Shown: positions 1 to 7,059 of the stretch, piece after piece
Layout of the letters: every line of letters begins with the position of its first letter
How positions within the stretch are numbered: position 1 is the stretch's first letter
Origin: Candidatus Moraniibacteriota bacterium
GTDB taxonomy: Bacteria > Patescibacteriota > Minisyncoccia > Moranbacterales > UBA1568
Reading direction: 5' to 3'
Length of the DNA stretch: 17,257 bases
Assembly: GCA_023261685.1 (NCBI GenBank)
Contig: JAHFOM010000018.1
Location: forward strand, 1 to 17,257
Translations under genes and position numbers: made by a program
Notes under the pieces: generated by a model
What the model saw: the letters and a program-made list of their open reading frames with translations, nothing else
The model's database searches: none
Told to the model about the DNA's origin: nothing

Positions 1-200
1 CGGACAATCTTCGGCCCGCGAGTTTCAGCCATATCCTGTGAAAAATAGCTTTTCACTCGGTCCCTGAGCGAAGATGCCTTGCCGATATAGAGCAGTTTCT
101 TCTCGGCATCCAAGAAAAAATAGACGCCCGGAGTTTCGGGTAACCTATTGTTCTTGCGAAGAGCCGCTAAGGCTGTTATTTTTTGCCACAATGCAGCCAT
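1..200 (-). CDS. uvrC: UvrABC excinuclease subunit C, N-terminal part (cut by window edge)
   Basis: The first 66 codons of a minus-strand gene that runs off the left edge. The translation contains the GIY-YIG nuclease core as TPGVYFFLD, then [18 protein letters not shown], then RGPKIV, which is the typical order at the UvrC N-terminus. UvrC makes the two incisions around a lesion after loading by UvrA and UvrB. The GIY-YIG domain makes the 3' cut; the helix-hairpin-helix and endonuclease V-like half would lie outside the window. The ATG at 198-200 gives a normal-length N-terminus. No Shine-Dalgarno is visible; the start follows a short pyrimidine run (CTTTT). A stand-alone GIY-YIG nuclease is possible, but the sequence after the YIG motif fits UvrC better. 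Confidence 0.9.
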   Translation of the reverse strand, partial: MAALWQKITALAALRKNNRLPETPGVYFFLDAEKKLLYIGKASSLRDRVKSYFSQDMAETRGPKIV

Positions 201-252
201 AAAAGTTTGATGTTCTCAAAAATGCTCCGAGTAATGCTCGCAGAGCGAAAAC

Positions 253-281
253 TTGACGAAAATATAAAAAAGGTGTATAAT
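253..281 (+). promoter_or_regulatory. Sigma70-type promoter of the 288-503 RNA
   Basis: TTGACG at 253-258 and TATAAT at 276-281 with a 17-base spacer, close to the housekeeping consensus. The predicted start is about 288. It points away from uvrC, and the first plus-strand protein gene is a kilobase away beyond a terminator, so it appears to drive only the short RNA. Confidence 0.75.
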
Positions 282-287
282 AGAAGA

Positions 288-503
288 GAAAGAATTGAAG
301 AGGGGATCCCAATCAGACGTTTGGTGCTTGTTTGGTTCCTAAGCGCCTGAGTAAGCGAAGTAACCTCCTTTCTTTCTGATTGCCCAACATATCTCCATGC
401 GCCCCCAGCTGGATGACTATGGCGGCAGTCAAGCACCCACTCAGTCAATCATACCCCCAGCGACAAGACGTCGTCGCAAAGGATATGATTGACTCTTTTT
501 TTT
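288..503 (+). ncRNA. Candidate structured small RNA of unknown class, about 215 nt
   Basis: No convincing protein is encoded here, yet a consensus promoter and an intrinsic terminator bracket the stretch. Perfect complementary segments are visible. Helix A pairs CAATCAGA (310-317) with TCTGATTG (375-382). Helix B pairs GGTGCTTG (323-330) with CAAGCACC (430-437). An arm inside A pairs GGTT (334-337) with AACC (362-365) and CGC (344-346) with GCG (355-357). Its loop CTGAGT (347-352) is complementary to ACTCAG (439-444), immediately after the B strand. A and B cross, so the fold would be a pseudoknot. Hallmarks of RNase P RNA, tmRNA, SRP RNA and 6S RNA were looked for and not found. A regulatory leader is unlikely, because the next gene (590-1165) is on the other strand. 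Existence as an RNA is fairly well supported; class and function are unknown. Confidence 0.6.
443..503 (+). terminator. Intrinsic terminator of the 288-503 RNA
   Basis: AGTCAATCATA (443-453) pairs perfectly with TATGATTGACT (484-494). The stem continues through CC/GG into an inner hairpin GCGAC (460-464)/GTCGC (473-477). A run of eight T follows at 496-503. The left arm overlaps by two bases the segment 439-444 that can pair with the loop at 347-352, so the last helix of the RNA and the terminator may compete. Confidence 0.8.
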
Positions 504-589
504 CCTAAAATACTTACCTAAAATCAGAGAAAAGAAATACCCGAAAGAGCCCCGTTTAAACTCATAAAGAGTACCCACATATTCTTCCC

Positions 590-1165
590 CTACTCTCTGA
601 ACTTTTTCCACGCCATAAAGATGAGACTTGCCAAGGCGACACCGAGGATGAGCACTCGTACAATATCGTCCATATCCGACCAGTAGCGCGTCGCACCGAT
701 AAGAAACGCCAGCACTCCTCCAAAAGAGAAAGCGAGCGACAAGACTTCAACGCCGGCAAATGAGACGCTTCCGAGAAGCAGCAGAATGCCCGCAATCACA
801 AAGACGACAAAGACGTTGCGATTATATACCTTCATCGTTTCCTCGTACTGCTTCTGGCAGGTATAGGTCGTGTTGCAATAATTACCGGAGACCACCGTCG
901 CCGGTTCAGCCATCCTTATTTTTGCGTCAACCCCCTCATTCCATTGTCCGCCGATCTCGAGACAGGCTGACTCGGATTCGATGGCGCGGTTGACTTGATT
1001 ATCGGGGCAAAATGCCGCATAGTCAGGCTGGGGATAGATGGCATCTACCAGATACATCAAAAAAAGATTGACAACAATGGTGATGCCAATGATGAACGCC
1101 CACTTGATGATCGCTGAATGAGGTTTTTTTCCTCCGGATACGACGGCTTGAGCTGATGATTCCAT
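590..1165 (-). CDS. Hypothetical four-helix membrane protein
   Basis: A 191-residue protein with no family I can name. A short polar N-terminus precedes helix 1 (about residues 20-40). An extra-membrane domain of roughly 75 residues follows, with four cysteines (53, 68, 97, 103) that could form two disulfides. Three closely packed helices come next (about 117-133, 136-157, 166-185), and the protein ends in a basic tail (KKFRE). The even number of helices puts both ends on the same side, presumably the cytoplasm, with the cysteine domain outside. It is a single-gene unit, convergent with the small RNA and divergent from the MarR operon. The start at 1163-1165 is the first ATG before helix 1; it has only a weak GGA upstream. 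Similar small membrane proteins are common in CPR genomes, but no role is inferred. Confidence 0.75.
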   Translation of the reverse strand: MESSAQAVVSGGKKPHSAIIKWAFIIGITIVVNLFLMYLVDAIYPQPDYAAFCPDNQVNRAIESESACLEIGGQWNEGVDAKIRMAEPATVVSGNYCNTTYTCQKQYEETMKVYNRNVFVVFVIAGILLLLGSVSFAGVEVLSLAFSFGGVLAFLIGATRYWSDMDDIVRVLILGVALASLIFMAWKKFRE

Positions 1166-1204
1166 ACGGATTCCAATACTTAAGAATATGTCCTTTCTCC
1201 TGTC

Positions 1205-1213
1205 AGTATACCA
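1205..1213 (-). promoter_or_regulatory. Extended -10 promoter element of the four-helix membrane protein
   Basis: On the minus strand this reads TGGTATACT, an extended -10 box (TG-N-TATACT), about 40 bases before the ATG at 1165. No good -35 hexamer is seen 17 bases upstream. The same 9-mer occurs upstream of uvrA and of the 12301-12621 gene. Confidence 0.5.
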
Positions 1214-1259
1214 TATCCGTCCCGGAACACCACCCCCAAAAAAACATCCCCCTCTGCCA

Positions 1260-1292
1260 TTGACAAGAAAGTAGTTTACCTATAAACTACTT
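1260..1292 (+). promoter_or_regulatory. Promoter and overlapping palindromic operator of the marR efflux operon
   Basis: TTGACA at 1260-1265 is a perfect -35. The -10 is either TATAAA (1281-1286, 15-base spacing) or TAAACT (1283-1288, 17-base spacing). A palindrome covers it: AAGTAGTTTA (1269-1278), CCTA, TAAACTACTT (1283-1292), with ten perfect pairs. Size, symmetry and position between -35 and start are what a MarR dimer uses to block RNA polymerase, so autorepression by the gene that begins 31 bases downstream is the obvious reading. No second full copy of the palindrome was seen in the window. Confidence 0.75.
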
Positions 1293-1323
1293 ATTAGAGA
1301 AACATCCATCTCTCTTCAATACT

Positions 1324-1827
1324 ATGGCTACCAAATCCCCCTCAGAAGAAACGGATATGATTTCCCCTCTTTTCTCTGCCACGGGCATACTGGAAGCACT
1401 GGGAAATCGCTACATCTTCAACCCGGTCGGTCTCACCGCCACCGGTTTCAAGATTCTCACCGCTCTCAAACAAACACCGACGACACCCAGTGCTCTCCTT
1501 GTTTCCGTCGATTGTCTCAAATCCAATCTCAGCCAACGTCTTCGCGCGCTGGAAAAAAAGGGTCTTATTCGGCGCCTCACCAATGAAAACACTGGCGACA
1601 AACGCCGAGTTTTTTTTCAGTTGACCGAAAATGGGAAAAAAATTCTCCAACAGGCGGAAGCTCATGCCAGACACGCTAGCCTGTCCTTCGAAAAACGCTT
1701 CACCAAGAAAGAACTCAGGCAACACAAAGCCTTTTTCACAAAACTCCTCGCTCTGCTTGCCGAAAAAGAAACGGCACTTGAAAAACACTTTCATACCGAT
1801 CATCACGATACGTTCTCACGCCGTTAA
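1324..1827 (+). CDS. MarR-family transcriptional repressor, likely regulator of the efflux pump
   Basis: A 167-residue winged-helix protein. Residues about 36-110 carry the MarR pattern: GLTATGFKILTAL, the recognition-helix region SNLSQRLRALEKKGLIRR, and the wing GDKRRVFFQLTENGKKIL. Flanking helices would form the dimer interface. Such proteins bind palindromic operators as dimers and release DNA on binding small hydrophobic ligands. It is the first gene of an operon with an RND adaptor and transporter 19 and 11 bases apart, and a 24-bp palindrome covers the promoter, so it most likely senses a pump substrate. The start at 1324 has no Shine-Dalgarno. An in-frame ATG at codon 12 is an alternative and would not touch the domain. 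Confidence 0.85.
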   Translation: MATKSPSEETDMISPLFSATGILEALGNRYIFNPVGLTATGFKILTALKQTPTTPSALLVSVDCLKSNLSQRLRALEKKGLIRRLTNENTGDKRRVFFQLTENGKKILQQAEAHARHASLSFEKRFTKKELRQHKAFFTKLLALLAEKETALEKHFHTDHHDTFSRR

Positions 1828-1846
1828 CCATTGAAATTTCCTGTTT

Positions 1847-2926
1847 ATGAAAACTCGCTTTGCCCTCATCGTCGGTCTCGGAGCACTGGTCATGCTTGGC
1901 GCTTTCTTTTTCACGCGCAGCCAAAACACGATCACGGAAGTCTCCCCGCCCGAAAGAACTCCTCTCCGCGTCCACACCGAACGGATTGCCGAACGCGAAA
2001 CCGTGCATCTGGATTTTTCTTCCGCTGGCACCATCGGCTATGAAAGCGAGGCTGTACTCACCGCCCAAGTCGCTGGCACCATCGTCTCCGCGCCACTGGA
2101 AATCAACCGCCGTGTCACCCCAGGACAACTTTTGTTCAAGATAGATGAGACCGGCAGTGCCATCGCGTCGCAAGAAGGTTTTCAAAGCGCCGACATCCAA
2201 CAAGCGAAGCTTCGTCTCGAAAATGCCGAAAAAGACTACACTGAGGCCAAACACAATGACGAACGGGACGACACTACCGCGTCCGGAGTCGCCAAAAATC
2301 AAGCCCGTAACAACCGTGATATCGCCTCACTGACCTACAAGGCACTGTTAGACAAGCGGCTCGTTAAAAGTCCGATTACTGGAATCCTCACCATCAAGAA
2401 CGGAAATCTCCACGACACCGTCACTGCCGGTACACCTCTGGCAGTCGTCAGCAACGGCAAAAAAATCATTCGTTTATACGTAAGCGACAACGAACGCCCG
2501 CTTCTCACGCCGGGACAAACCATCTCATTCAGTCAAGATATTGCTGGTATCGAACGTCTCTCCGGCACTATTCTCCGTGTCTCGCAAAGTGCGGATGCCG
2601 CTACTCGGCGCTTTCTTGTGGAGGCGGAAAGTTCCGATCCACGGTTCCGTGATGTGCCCGCCGGATCAATTGTCACGATTTTTGCCACACTCAAAAAAAC
2701 CGCCAGAGCAGGAAATTTTTTCCTTCCGCTTTCGGCGCTCTTGCGCGAACAGAACGGCAGCGCTCTTTTCCTCTACGAAGATGGAAAAGCAAAACGGGTT
2801 CCGATCACACTGGTCACTATCATCGGTGAAACGGTAGAACTCTCCGGCATCGCTGATCGTGAAAGCCGTGTCGTGATGACTGATGTCAAACAAATCAAAG
2901 ACGGCGATGCCCTTATCCTCGAATAA
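1847..2926 (+). CDS. RND efflux periplasmic adaptor (membrane fusion protein, HlyD/AcrA-like)
   Basis: A 359-residue adaptor that would link the RND transporter to the outside. An N-terminal signal anchor (about 5-22) has no lipobox cysteine, so it is probably held by the helix rather than a lipid. First lipoyl half about 65-101 (TAQVAGTIVSAPLEINRRV, PGQLLFKID). A short alpha-hairpin follows, about 105-167. Second lipoyl half about 170-203 (LVKSPITGILTIKNG). Then a beta-barrel (about 205-285) and a membrane-proximal domain (about 290-359). The hairpin is short, as in adaptors with minimal or no contact to a long TolC-like duct. It sits between marR and the transporter in one operon. The start is the ATG just before the signal anchor, preceded by TTTCCTGTTT and no Shine-Dalgarno. 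Confidence 0.88.
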   Translation: MKTRFALIVGLGALVMLGAFFFTRSQNTITEVSPPERTPLRVHTERIAERETVHLDFSSAGTIGYESEAVLTAQVAGTIVSAPLEINRRVTPGQLLFKIDETGSAIASQEGFQSADIQQAKLRLENAEKDYTEAKHNDERDDTTASGVAKNQARNNRDIASLTYKALLDKRLVKSPITGILTIKNGNLHDTVTAGTPLAVVSNGKKIIRLYVSDNERPLLTPGQTISFSQDIAGIERLSGTILRVSQSADAATRRFLVEAESSDPRFRDVPAGSIVTIFATLKKTARAGNFFLPLSALLREQNGSALFLYEDGKAKRVPITLVTIIGETVELSGIADRESRVVMTDVKQIKDGDALILE

Positions 2927-2937
2927 TATATTCCTCT

Positions 2938-5900
2938 ATGTCGCCCGCACCAGAACAATCCTCCCACACAGAAGCCTCTTCGGATTCTCGCTACCTCTCA
3001 CAACTGCAGTTTGATCCGGAATTGAAAAAAGGATTCTTTCATTTTTTCGTGGCACACACGCGTGTCGTCATCCTATTCATCATTCTTCTTTCCGGTTGGG
3101 GAGCCTATTCCTACACGGTACTTCCGCGCGAATCCAACCCCGAAGTCAAAATCCCCATCGCTATCGTCACGGCAGTCTATCCGGGAGCATCTCCGGGAGA
3201 CGTGGAAGAACTCGTTACCAAAAAAATCGAAGCGGAGGTCTCTTCCCTCAAAGGAGTCAGCAAAATAACATCCACGTCCGCGAACTCGATTTCCGTTACC
3301 AGTATCGAATTCGACGCCAGTGAAAATATCGAGGATGCCGTGAGAAGCGTCCGCGACGCGGTCAATGATGCCGTCCCGGAACTGCCGGATGATGTCCAAG
3401 CACCCACCGTCAACGAAGTCTCCTTCGATGACCGACCGATGCTTACCATCGTGTTGACCGGTCCTTACGACGGCTTCGCTCTCCGCGCTCACGCAGAAAT
3501 AATCCAGGATGCCCTAGAAAAAATCCCCGGGGTACGAGATGTCGTCCTCTCAGGCGGAGATAAAAGCGAATTCTCCGTCGCGTATGATCCCGCCAAACTG
3601 GCTCTGTATACACTCTCTCCCCAAGAAGCCAACCGTGCGATACAGAGTACCAATATCGCCGTTCCCGGAGGCAACTTCGACGGCAAAGCATTCGTCTATC
3701 CGATCCGCTCGGACAGCCGATTTTTCGATCTCGCCACACTCGCTTCTCTCCCTATCCGCAACACTGCTGATGGAGCCACTGTTATACTCAAAGACATCGC
3801 GGAAGTGGAAGAACGCGCCATCAAGCGTACCACGCTCTCCCGTCTCTCTATCGATGGCGCAGCACCGGAAAATTCCGTCACCATCGATATCATCAAGAAA
3901 ACCGGCGGCTCCATCATCGACATTGCCGCAGCATCCAAAAAAACAACAGCCGATCTCGTTGCCACGTTTCCTCCCGGTATGCAGACTGACGTCACCATCG
4001 ACTTCTCCAAAAAAATCAGCGATGATTTCGCCAAACTCGGACGGGACTTCGCTATTACCATCGCGCTCGTCATCATCACCCTGTTTCTCATCGTCGGTTT
4101 CAAGGAAGCCCTGATCGCCGGACTGACTATTCCTCTGGTTTTTTTCGCGACCTTCGGCACGATGCTCCTGACCGGAACGTCACTGAATTTTCTCTCACTC
4201 TTCTCGCTTCTGCTCGCGCTCGGACTCTTGGTGGATGATGCTATCGTCGTCGTTTCCGCTACCAAACAGTATCTCAACAGCGGAAAATTCACTCCGGAAG
4301 AAGCAGTGCTGCTCGTCCTGCGTGATTTCAAAGTCGTTCTTCTGACTACCACGCTGGCGACCACTTTTGCTTTCCTTCCACTTCTCCTCGCCTCCGGAAT
4401 GATCGGGCAATTCATCAAATCCATCCCGATCACGGTTTCCACCACGCTCATCTCCTCCCTCATCATCGCGCTCCTTATCAATCACTCGCTCGCGGCGATG
4501 CTGGAGCGTATCCGCCTGACAGTCGGGATATTCTGGGCGCTGCTGCTCTCCGCGCTGATAGGCGGACTCTTGGCGATTCTTTTCATCGAAAGCCCGCTCC
4601 GTTTCTTGGTTGCCAGCCTCGCGCTCGCCGTCTTCATCGCCCTTGCTTACTTCCGCTGGATCGGCAGCGGAGAAAAACTCCTCCAAAAAAATACCCTCCT
4701 GGTCGCCCGGGAAAAAACCGATGACACACTGATCAAAGCCAAGATCAACGAACAACGCGCGCACGATACCAAACTCTTTGACCGACTGATGCACGGCATC
4801 ATCCGTATCGACCATTTCATCCCGGCTTATGAACGGACCCTGCGTTTTATCCTGACATCCAAGAAACGTCGCCTGATCACGCTTGCCGGAGTGGTCGTTC
4901 TCTTTCTTGCCAGCACACTGCTTCCCGTCAGCGGGCTGCTCAAATCGGAATTCTTTCCGCCGTCCGATGAAGACACCCTCTTCATCAATATTACCGCGCC
5001 GATCGGCACCACGCTGGAGCGTACCAACAGCATCGCCAAAGAGGTCGAAGAAAAATTGCGCCAGTATCCGGACATAGAAAACTTTTCCACGCTGGTCGGC
5101 AAGCCGGCACCCTCACAAAATCGCGCCGGCAGCGTCATCGGCGATGCGTCTCACACGACCGGCATCGTCATCAGCCTCATATCAGCCGATGAGCGTGACA
5201 TCGCCTCGTATGATTTTGCCACCCAAATCCGCCAAGACCTCTCAGATATCCGCGATGCCGACATCACCGTAGAATCCCAAGCGGGCGGACCGCCCTCCGG
5301 CGCCGCTTTCGAGGCCCGTATCAGCGGTGAAAACCTTCAAGAATTGGATCGCATCACGAATGAATTCAAAAATATCCTCGGCAGCATCGATGGGGTCACC
5401 GGTATCGATGTCTCCCTGAAAGAAGCCCCCGCGGAATATACCTTCACTCTCGATTATAATCGGATGCAACTCCTCGGCGTGGATGCCTCATCTATCGGTT
5501 CTCTTTTACGGATGGCGGTTTCCGGCAGCGAGATAACCAAAATTATCCGTGACAACGACGACATCAAGGTGATCGCGCGCATCGATGAGCGGGCTCTCCC
5601 CTCGCTTGATGCCCTCCAAAACATCCAAATCGTCAACAAAAGCGGGAACCCGGTCTATCTCAAAGACGTCGCGAACATAGAACTCAAGCCTTCGGTCAAT
5701 GCCATCACACGCATTGATGAGAAACGCGTCGTCATCCTCTCCGCCGGCGTCGTCGGCGATACCAACGCTCAGGAAGTGGTCAAAGCCTTTCAGGAAAAAG
5801 TTGCTGAGAAGAACTCTCTTCCCGAAGGGTATGCCATAGCCTACGGCGGAGAAAGTGAAGAAAGTGCCAAGTCCGTTCAATCCATTCTCCAGGCGATGAT

Positions 5901-6366
5901 CCTCGCCGGACTCCTCATCGTCTCAACTCTGATTATCCAGTTCAACTCATTCCGCAAAGCCTCCCTTGTGCTCGTCACCCTGCCACTCGCGCTCATCGGG
6001 GTGTTCATCGGACTGACGCTTTTCCAGATTCCCCTCTCCTTTCCGGGATTGATCGGCATCCTGGCGCTCTTCGGTATCGTCGTCAAAAACGCTATCATCC
6101 TGGTAGATAAAATCAATATCAATCTCGCTACCGGCATCCCCTTCCTTGAATCCATCATCGACGCGAGCAAATCGCGTCTCGAGGCGATCTTCATCACCTC
6201 ACTGTGCACCATCCTCGGAATTATTCCTATCACGCTTTCCGACGATCTCTGGCAGGCGCTCGGTTCCGCCATCATTTTCGGATTGATGTTTTCTTCCTTC
6301 CTCACCCTGTTCATCGTTCCGATACTCTATTCCTTCTTTGCTACCCGTGAAGAACGTGCACTCTAA
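2938..6366 (+). CDS. RND-family efflux transporter (AcrB-like) with extra central membrane segments
   Basis: An 1142-residue proton-driven exporter. TM1 is near 42-60, followed by the first porter loop. The TM4 proton-relay pair is present (LGLLVDDAIVVVSAT, Asp433-Asp434, matching AcrB 407/408). The TM10 lysine is also present (FGIVVKNAIILVDKIN, Lys1050, matching AcrB 940), so the pump looks functional. The two-fold repeat of membrane block plus large extracytoplasmic loop is clear. It is about 90 residues longer than AcrB. The surplus lies between TM6 and TM7, where residues about 527-550 and 556-574 form two strongly hydrophobic stretches followed by a charged linker (about 576-632). The gene starts 11 bases after the adaptor stop. 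No outer-membrane channel gene follows. The substrate cannot be read from sequence; a multidrug or lipid-like substrate is typical. Confidence 0.92.
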   Translation: MSPAPEQSSHTEASSDSRYLSQLQFDPELKKGFFHFFVAHTRVVILFIILLSGWGAYSYTVLPRESNPEVKIPIAIVTAVYPGASPGDVEELVTKKIEAEVSSLKGVSKITSTSANSISVTSIEFDASENIEDAVRSVRDAVNDAVPELPDDVQAPTVNEVSFDDRPMLTIVLTGPYDGFALRAHAEIIQDALEKIPGVRDVVLSGGDKSEFSVAYDPAKLALYTLSPQEANRAIQSTNIAVPGGNFDGKAFVYPIRSDSRFFDLATLASLPIRNTADGATVILKDIAEVEERAIKRTTLSRLSIDGAAPENSVTIDIIKKTGGSIIDIAAASKKTTADLVATFPPGMQTDVTIDFSKKISDDFAKLGRDFAITIALVIITLFLIVGFKEALIAGLTIPLVFFATFGTMLLTGTSLNFLSLFSLLLALGLLVDDAIVVVSATKQYLNSGKFTPEEAVLLVLRDFKVVLLTTTLATTFAFLPLLLASGMIGQFIKSIPITVSTTLISSLIIALLINHSLAAMLERIRLTVGIFWALLLSALIGGLLAILFIESPLRFLVASLALAVFIALAYFRWIGSGEKLLQKNTLLVAREKTDDTLIKAKINEQRAHDTKLFDRLMHGIIRIDHFIPAYERTLRFILTSKKRRLITLAGVVVLFLASTLLPVSGLLKSEFFPPSDEDTLFINITAPIGTTLERTNSIAKEVEEKLRQYPDIENFSTLVGKPAPSQNRAGSVIGDASHTTGIVISLISADERDIASYDFATQIRQDLSDIRDADITVESQAGGPPSGAAFEARISGENLQELDRITNEFKNILGSIDGVTGIDVSLKEAPAEYTFTLDYNRMQLLGVDASSIGSLLRMAVSGSEITKIIRDNDDIKVIARIDERALPSLDALQNIQIVNKSGNPVYLKDVANIELKPSVNAITRIDEKRVVILSAGVVGDTNAQEVVKAFQEKVAEKNSLPEGYAIAYGGESEESAKSVQSILQAMILAGLLIVSTLIIQFNSFRKASLVLVTLPLALIGVFIGLTLFQIPLSFPGLIGILALFGIVVKNAIILVDKININLATGIPFLESIIDASKSRLEAIFITSLCTILGIIPITLSDDLWQALGSAIIFGLMFSSFLTLFIVPILYSFFATREERAL

Positions 6367-6400
6367 AAGAAAAGGCTACATATGGTTCAACTTCCGGCTC

Positions 6401-6429
6401 TTGACTTTTTGATGCTTTGAGTGCATACT
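6401..6429 (+). promoter_or_regulatory. Promoter of the Nudix-like gene pair
   Basis: TTGACT at 6401-6406 and CATACT at 6424-6429 with exactly 17 bases between them. The predicted leader before the ATG at 6497 is about 60 bases and ends in a strong ribosome site, AAGGAGA (6484-6490). This separates the Nudix-like pair from the efflux operon, although no clear terminator was found in 6367-6400. Confidence 0.55.
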
Positions 6430-6496
6430 GAGCAATCAGCACGTTAACAATCTGAAACATTCACCCATCCCCCACCCCTTACCAAGGAGACAAAAA

Positions 6497-7033
6497 ATGA
6501 CCACCAACTACTGTGAGAATTGCGGAACCAAATATTCCCCAAAACAACAACAGCAAATCCTTTTCGAAACAATTCCGGAGGTGAAATGCGCTGTCTGCGG
6601 AAGCGTCCGTTACTTTTACTCCATTCCGATAGCTATCCTCTTGCAACCAGTCGTCACTGTCGCCGGCGAGACAGGTCTCCTCGTCATACGTCCAGAAGAA
6701 GCGAAAAATCCAGGACAAACCCAGAATCTCCCCAGCTGTTTTTTCCATAGCAGCGAAGACACCAGACAAGTCCTTATCAGGGAAACCGGCATTGACATCA
6801 ACCCAGACACCCTCCGTAACTTTGGTGTCTGTACCGATCCTTTTGACAAATACCTATTAGTATTCTTTGTCAATGAGACGGTACTGTACGAAAAAGATCT
6901 TATGCTGGATGAAGAACCAGTTTGGAGATGTATCATAACCGGGTACGAGGACGAAAAATTTCTCTTTCCGACTGAGAAAAAAGTGGTAAAGGAATTTTTC
7001 GATGAGCTCTGGTACAATGAGCCCGATAGATGA
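6497..7033 (+). CDS. Zinc-ribbon protein with degenerate Nudix-like domain (copy 1)
   Basis: A 178-residue protein. An N-terminal zinc ribbon (Cys6, Cys9, Cys31, Cys34, as CENC and CAVC) is followed by a Nudix-like fold. The strand IPIAILLQPVV and the strand TGLLVIR match the next gene's SSPIAVLLQPGI and TGLVIVA, so the two are paralogues. The Nudix box is eroded: where an active enzyme has G-x5-E-x7-REUxEExGU, this one has a shortened loop and ends QVLIRETGID. The leading glycine is lost and, aligned to copy 2, Arg95 replaces a metal-binding Glu. Hydrolysis of a nucleotide diphosphate is therefore doubtful, and a ligand-binding or scaffold role is as likely. Strong Shine-Dalgarno AAGGAGA, six bases before the ATG. 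Its stop overlaps an in-frame upstream ATG of copy 2, but translation of copy 2 probably starts at 7060. Confidence 0.7.
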   Translation: MTTNYCENCGTKYSPKQQQQILFETIPEVKCAVCGSVRYFYSIPIAILLQPVVTVAGETGLLVIRPEEAKNPGQTQNLPSCFFHSSEDTRQVLIRETGIDINPDTLRNFGVCTDPFDKYLLVFFVNETVLYEKDLMLDEEPVWRCIITGYEDEKFLFPTEKKVVKEFFDELWYNEPDR

Positions 7034-7045
7034 AAACAACAGAAC

Positions 7046-7052
7046 AAAGGAG
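7046..7052 (+). promoter_or_regulatory. Ribosome binding site that sets the start of copy 2
   Basis: AAAGGAG lies seven bases before the ATG at 7060, the same arrangement as AAGGAGA before copy 1. An earlier in-frame ATG at 7030 overlaps the stop of copy 1 (ATGA) but has no such site and would add ten residues with no counterpart in copy 1. This favours 7060. Confidence 0.75.
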
Positions 7053-7059
7053 ACCTGTT

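Noticed and set aside
176..448. A 90-codon minus-strand open frame over the spacer next to uvrC
   Set aside because: It overlaps the uvrC start and lies opposite the promoter and the structured RNA; its translation shows no domain or plausible composition.
501..589. Possible terminator for the 590-1165 gene
   Set aside because: Only a 4-bp ACTC/GAGT hairpin with no following T run on the minus strand; too weak to call.
3696..4481. Long minus-strand frame (261 codons) within the RND gene
   Set aside because: Antisense shadow of a gene with clear RND motifs; composition is Ser/Arg-rich, typical of reverse-frame translation.
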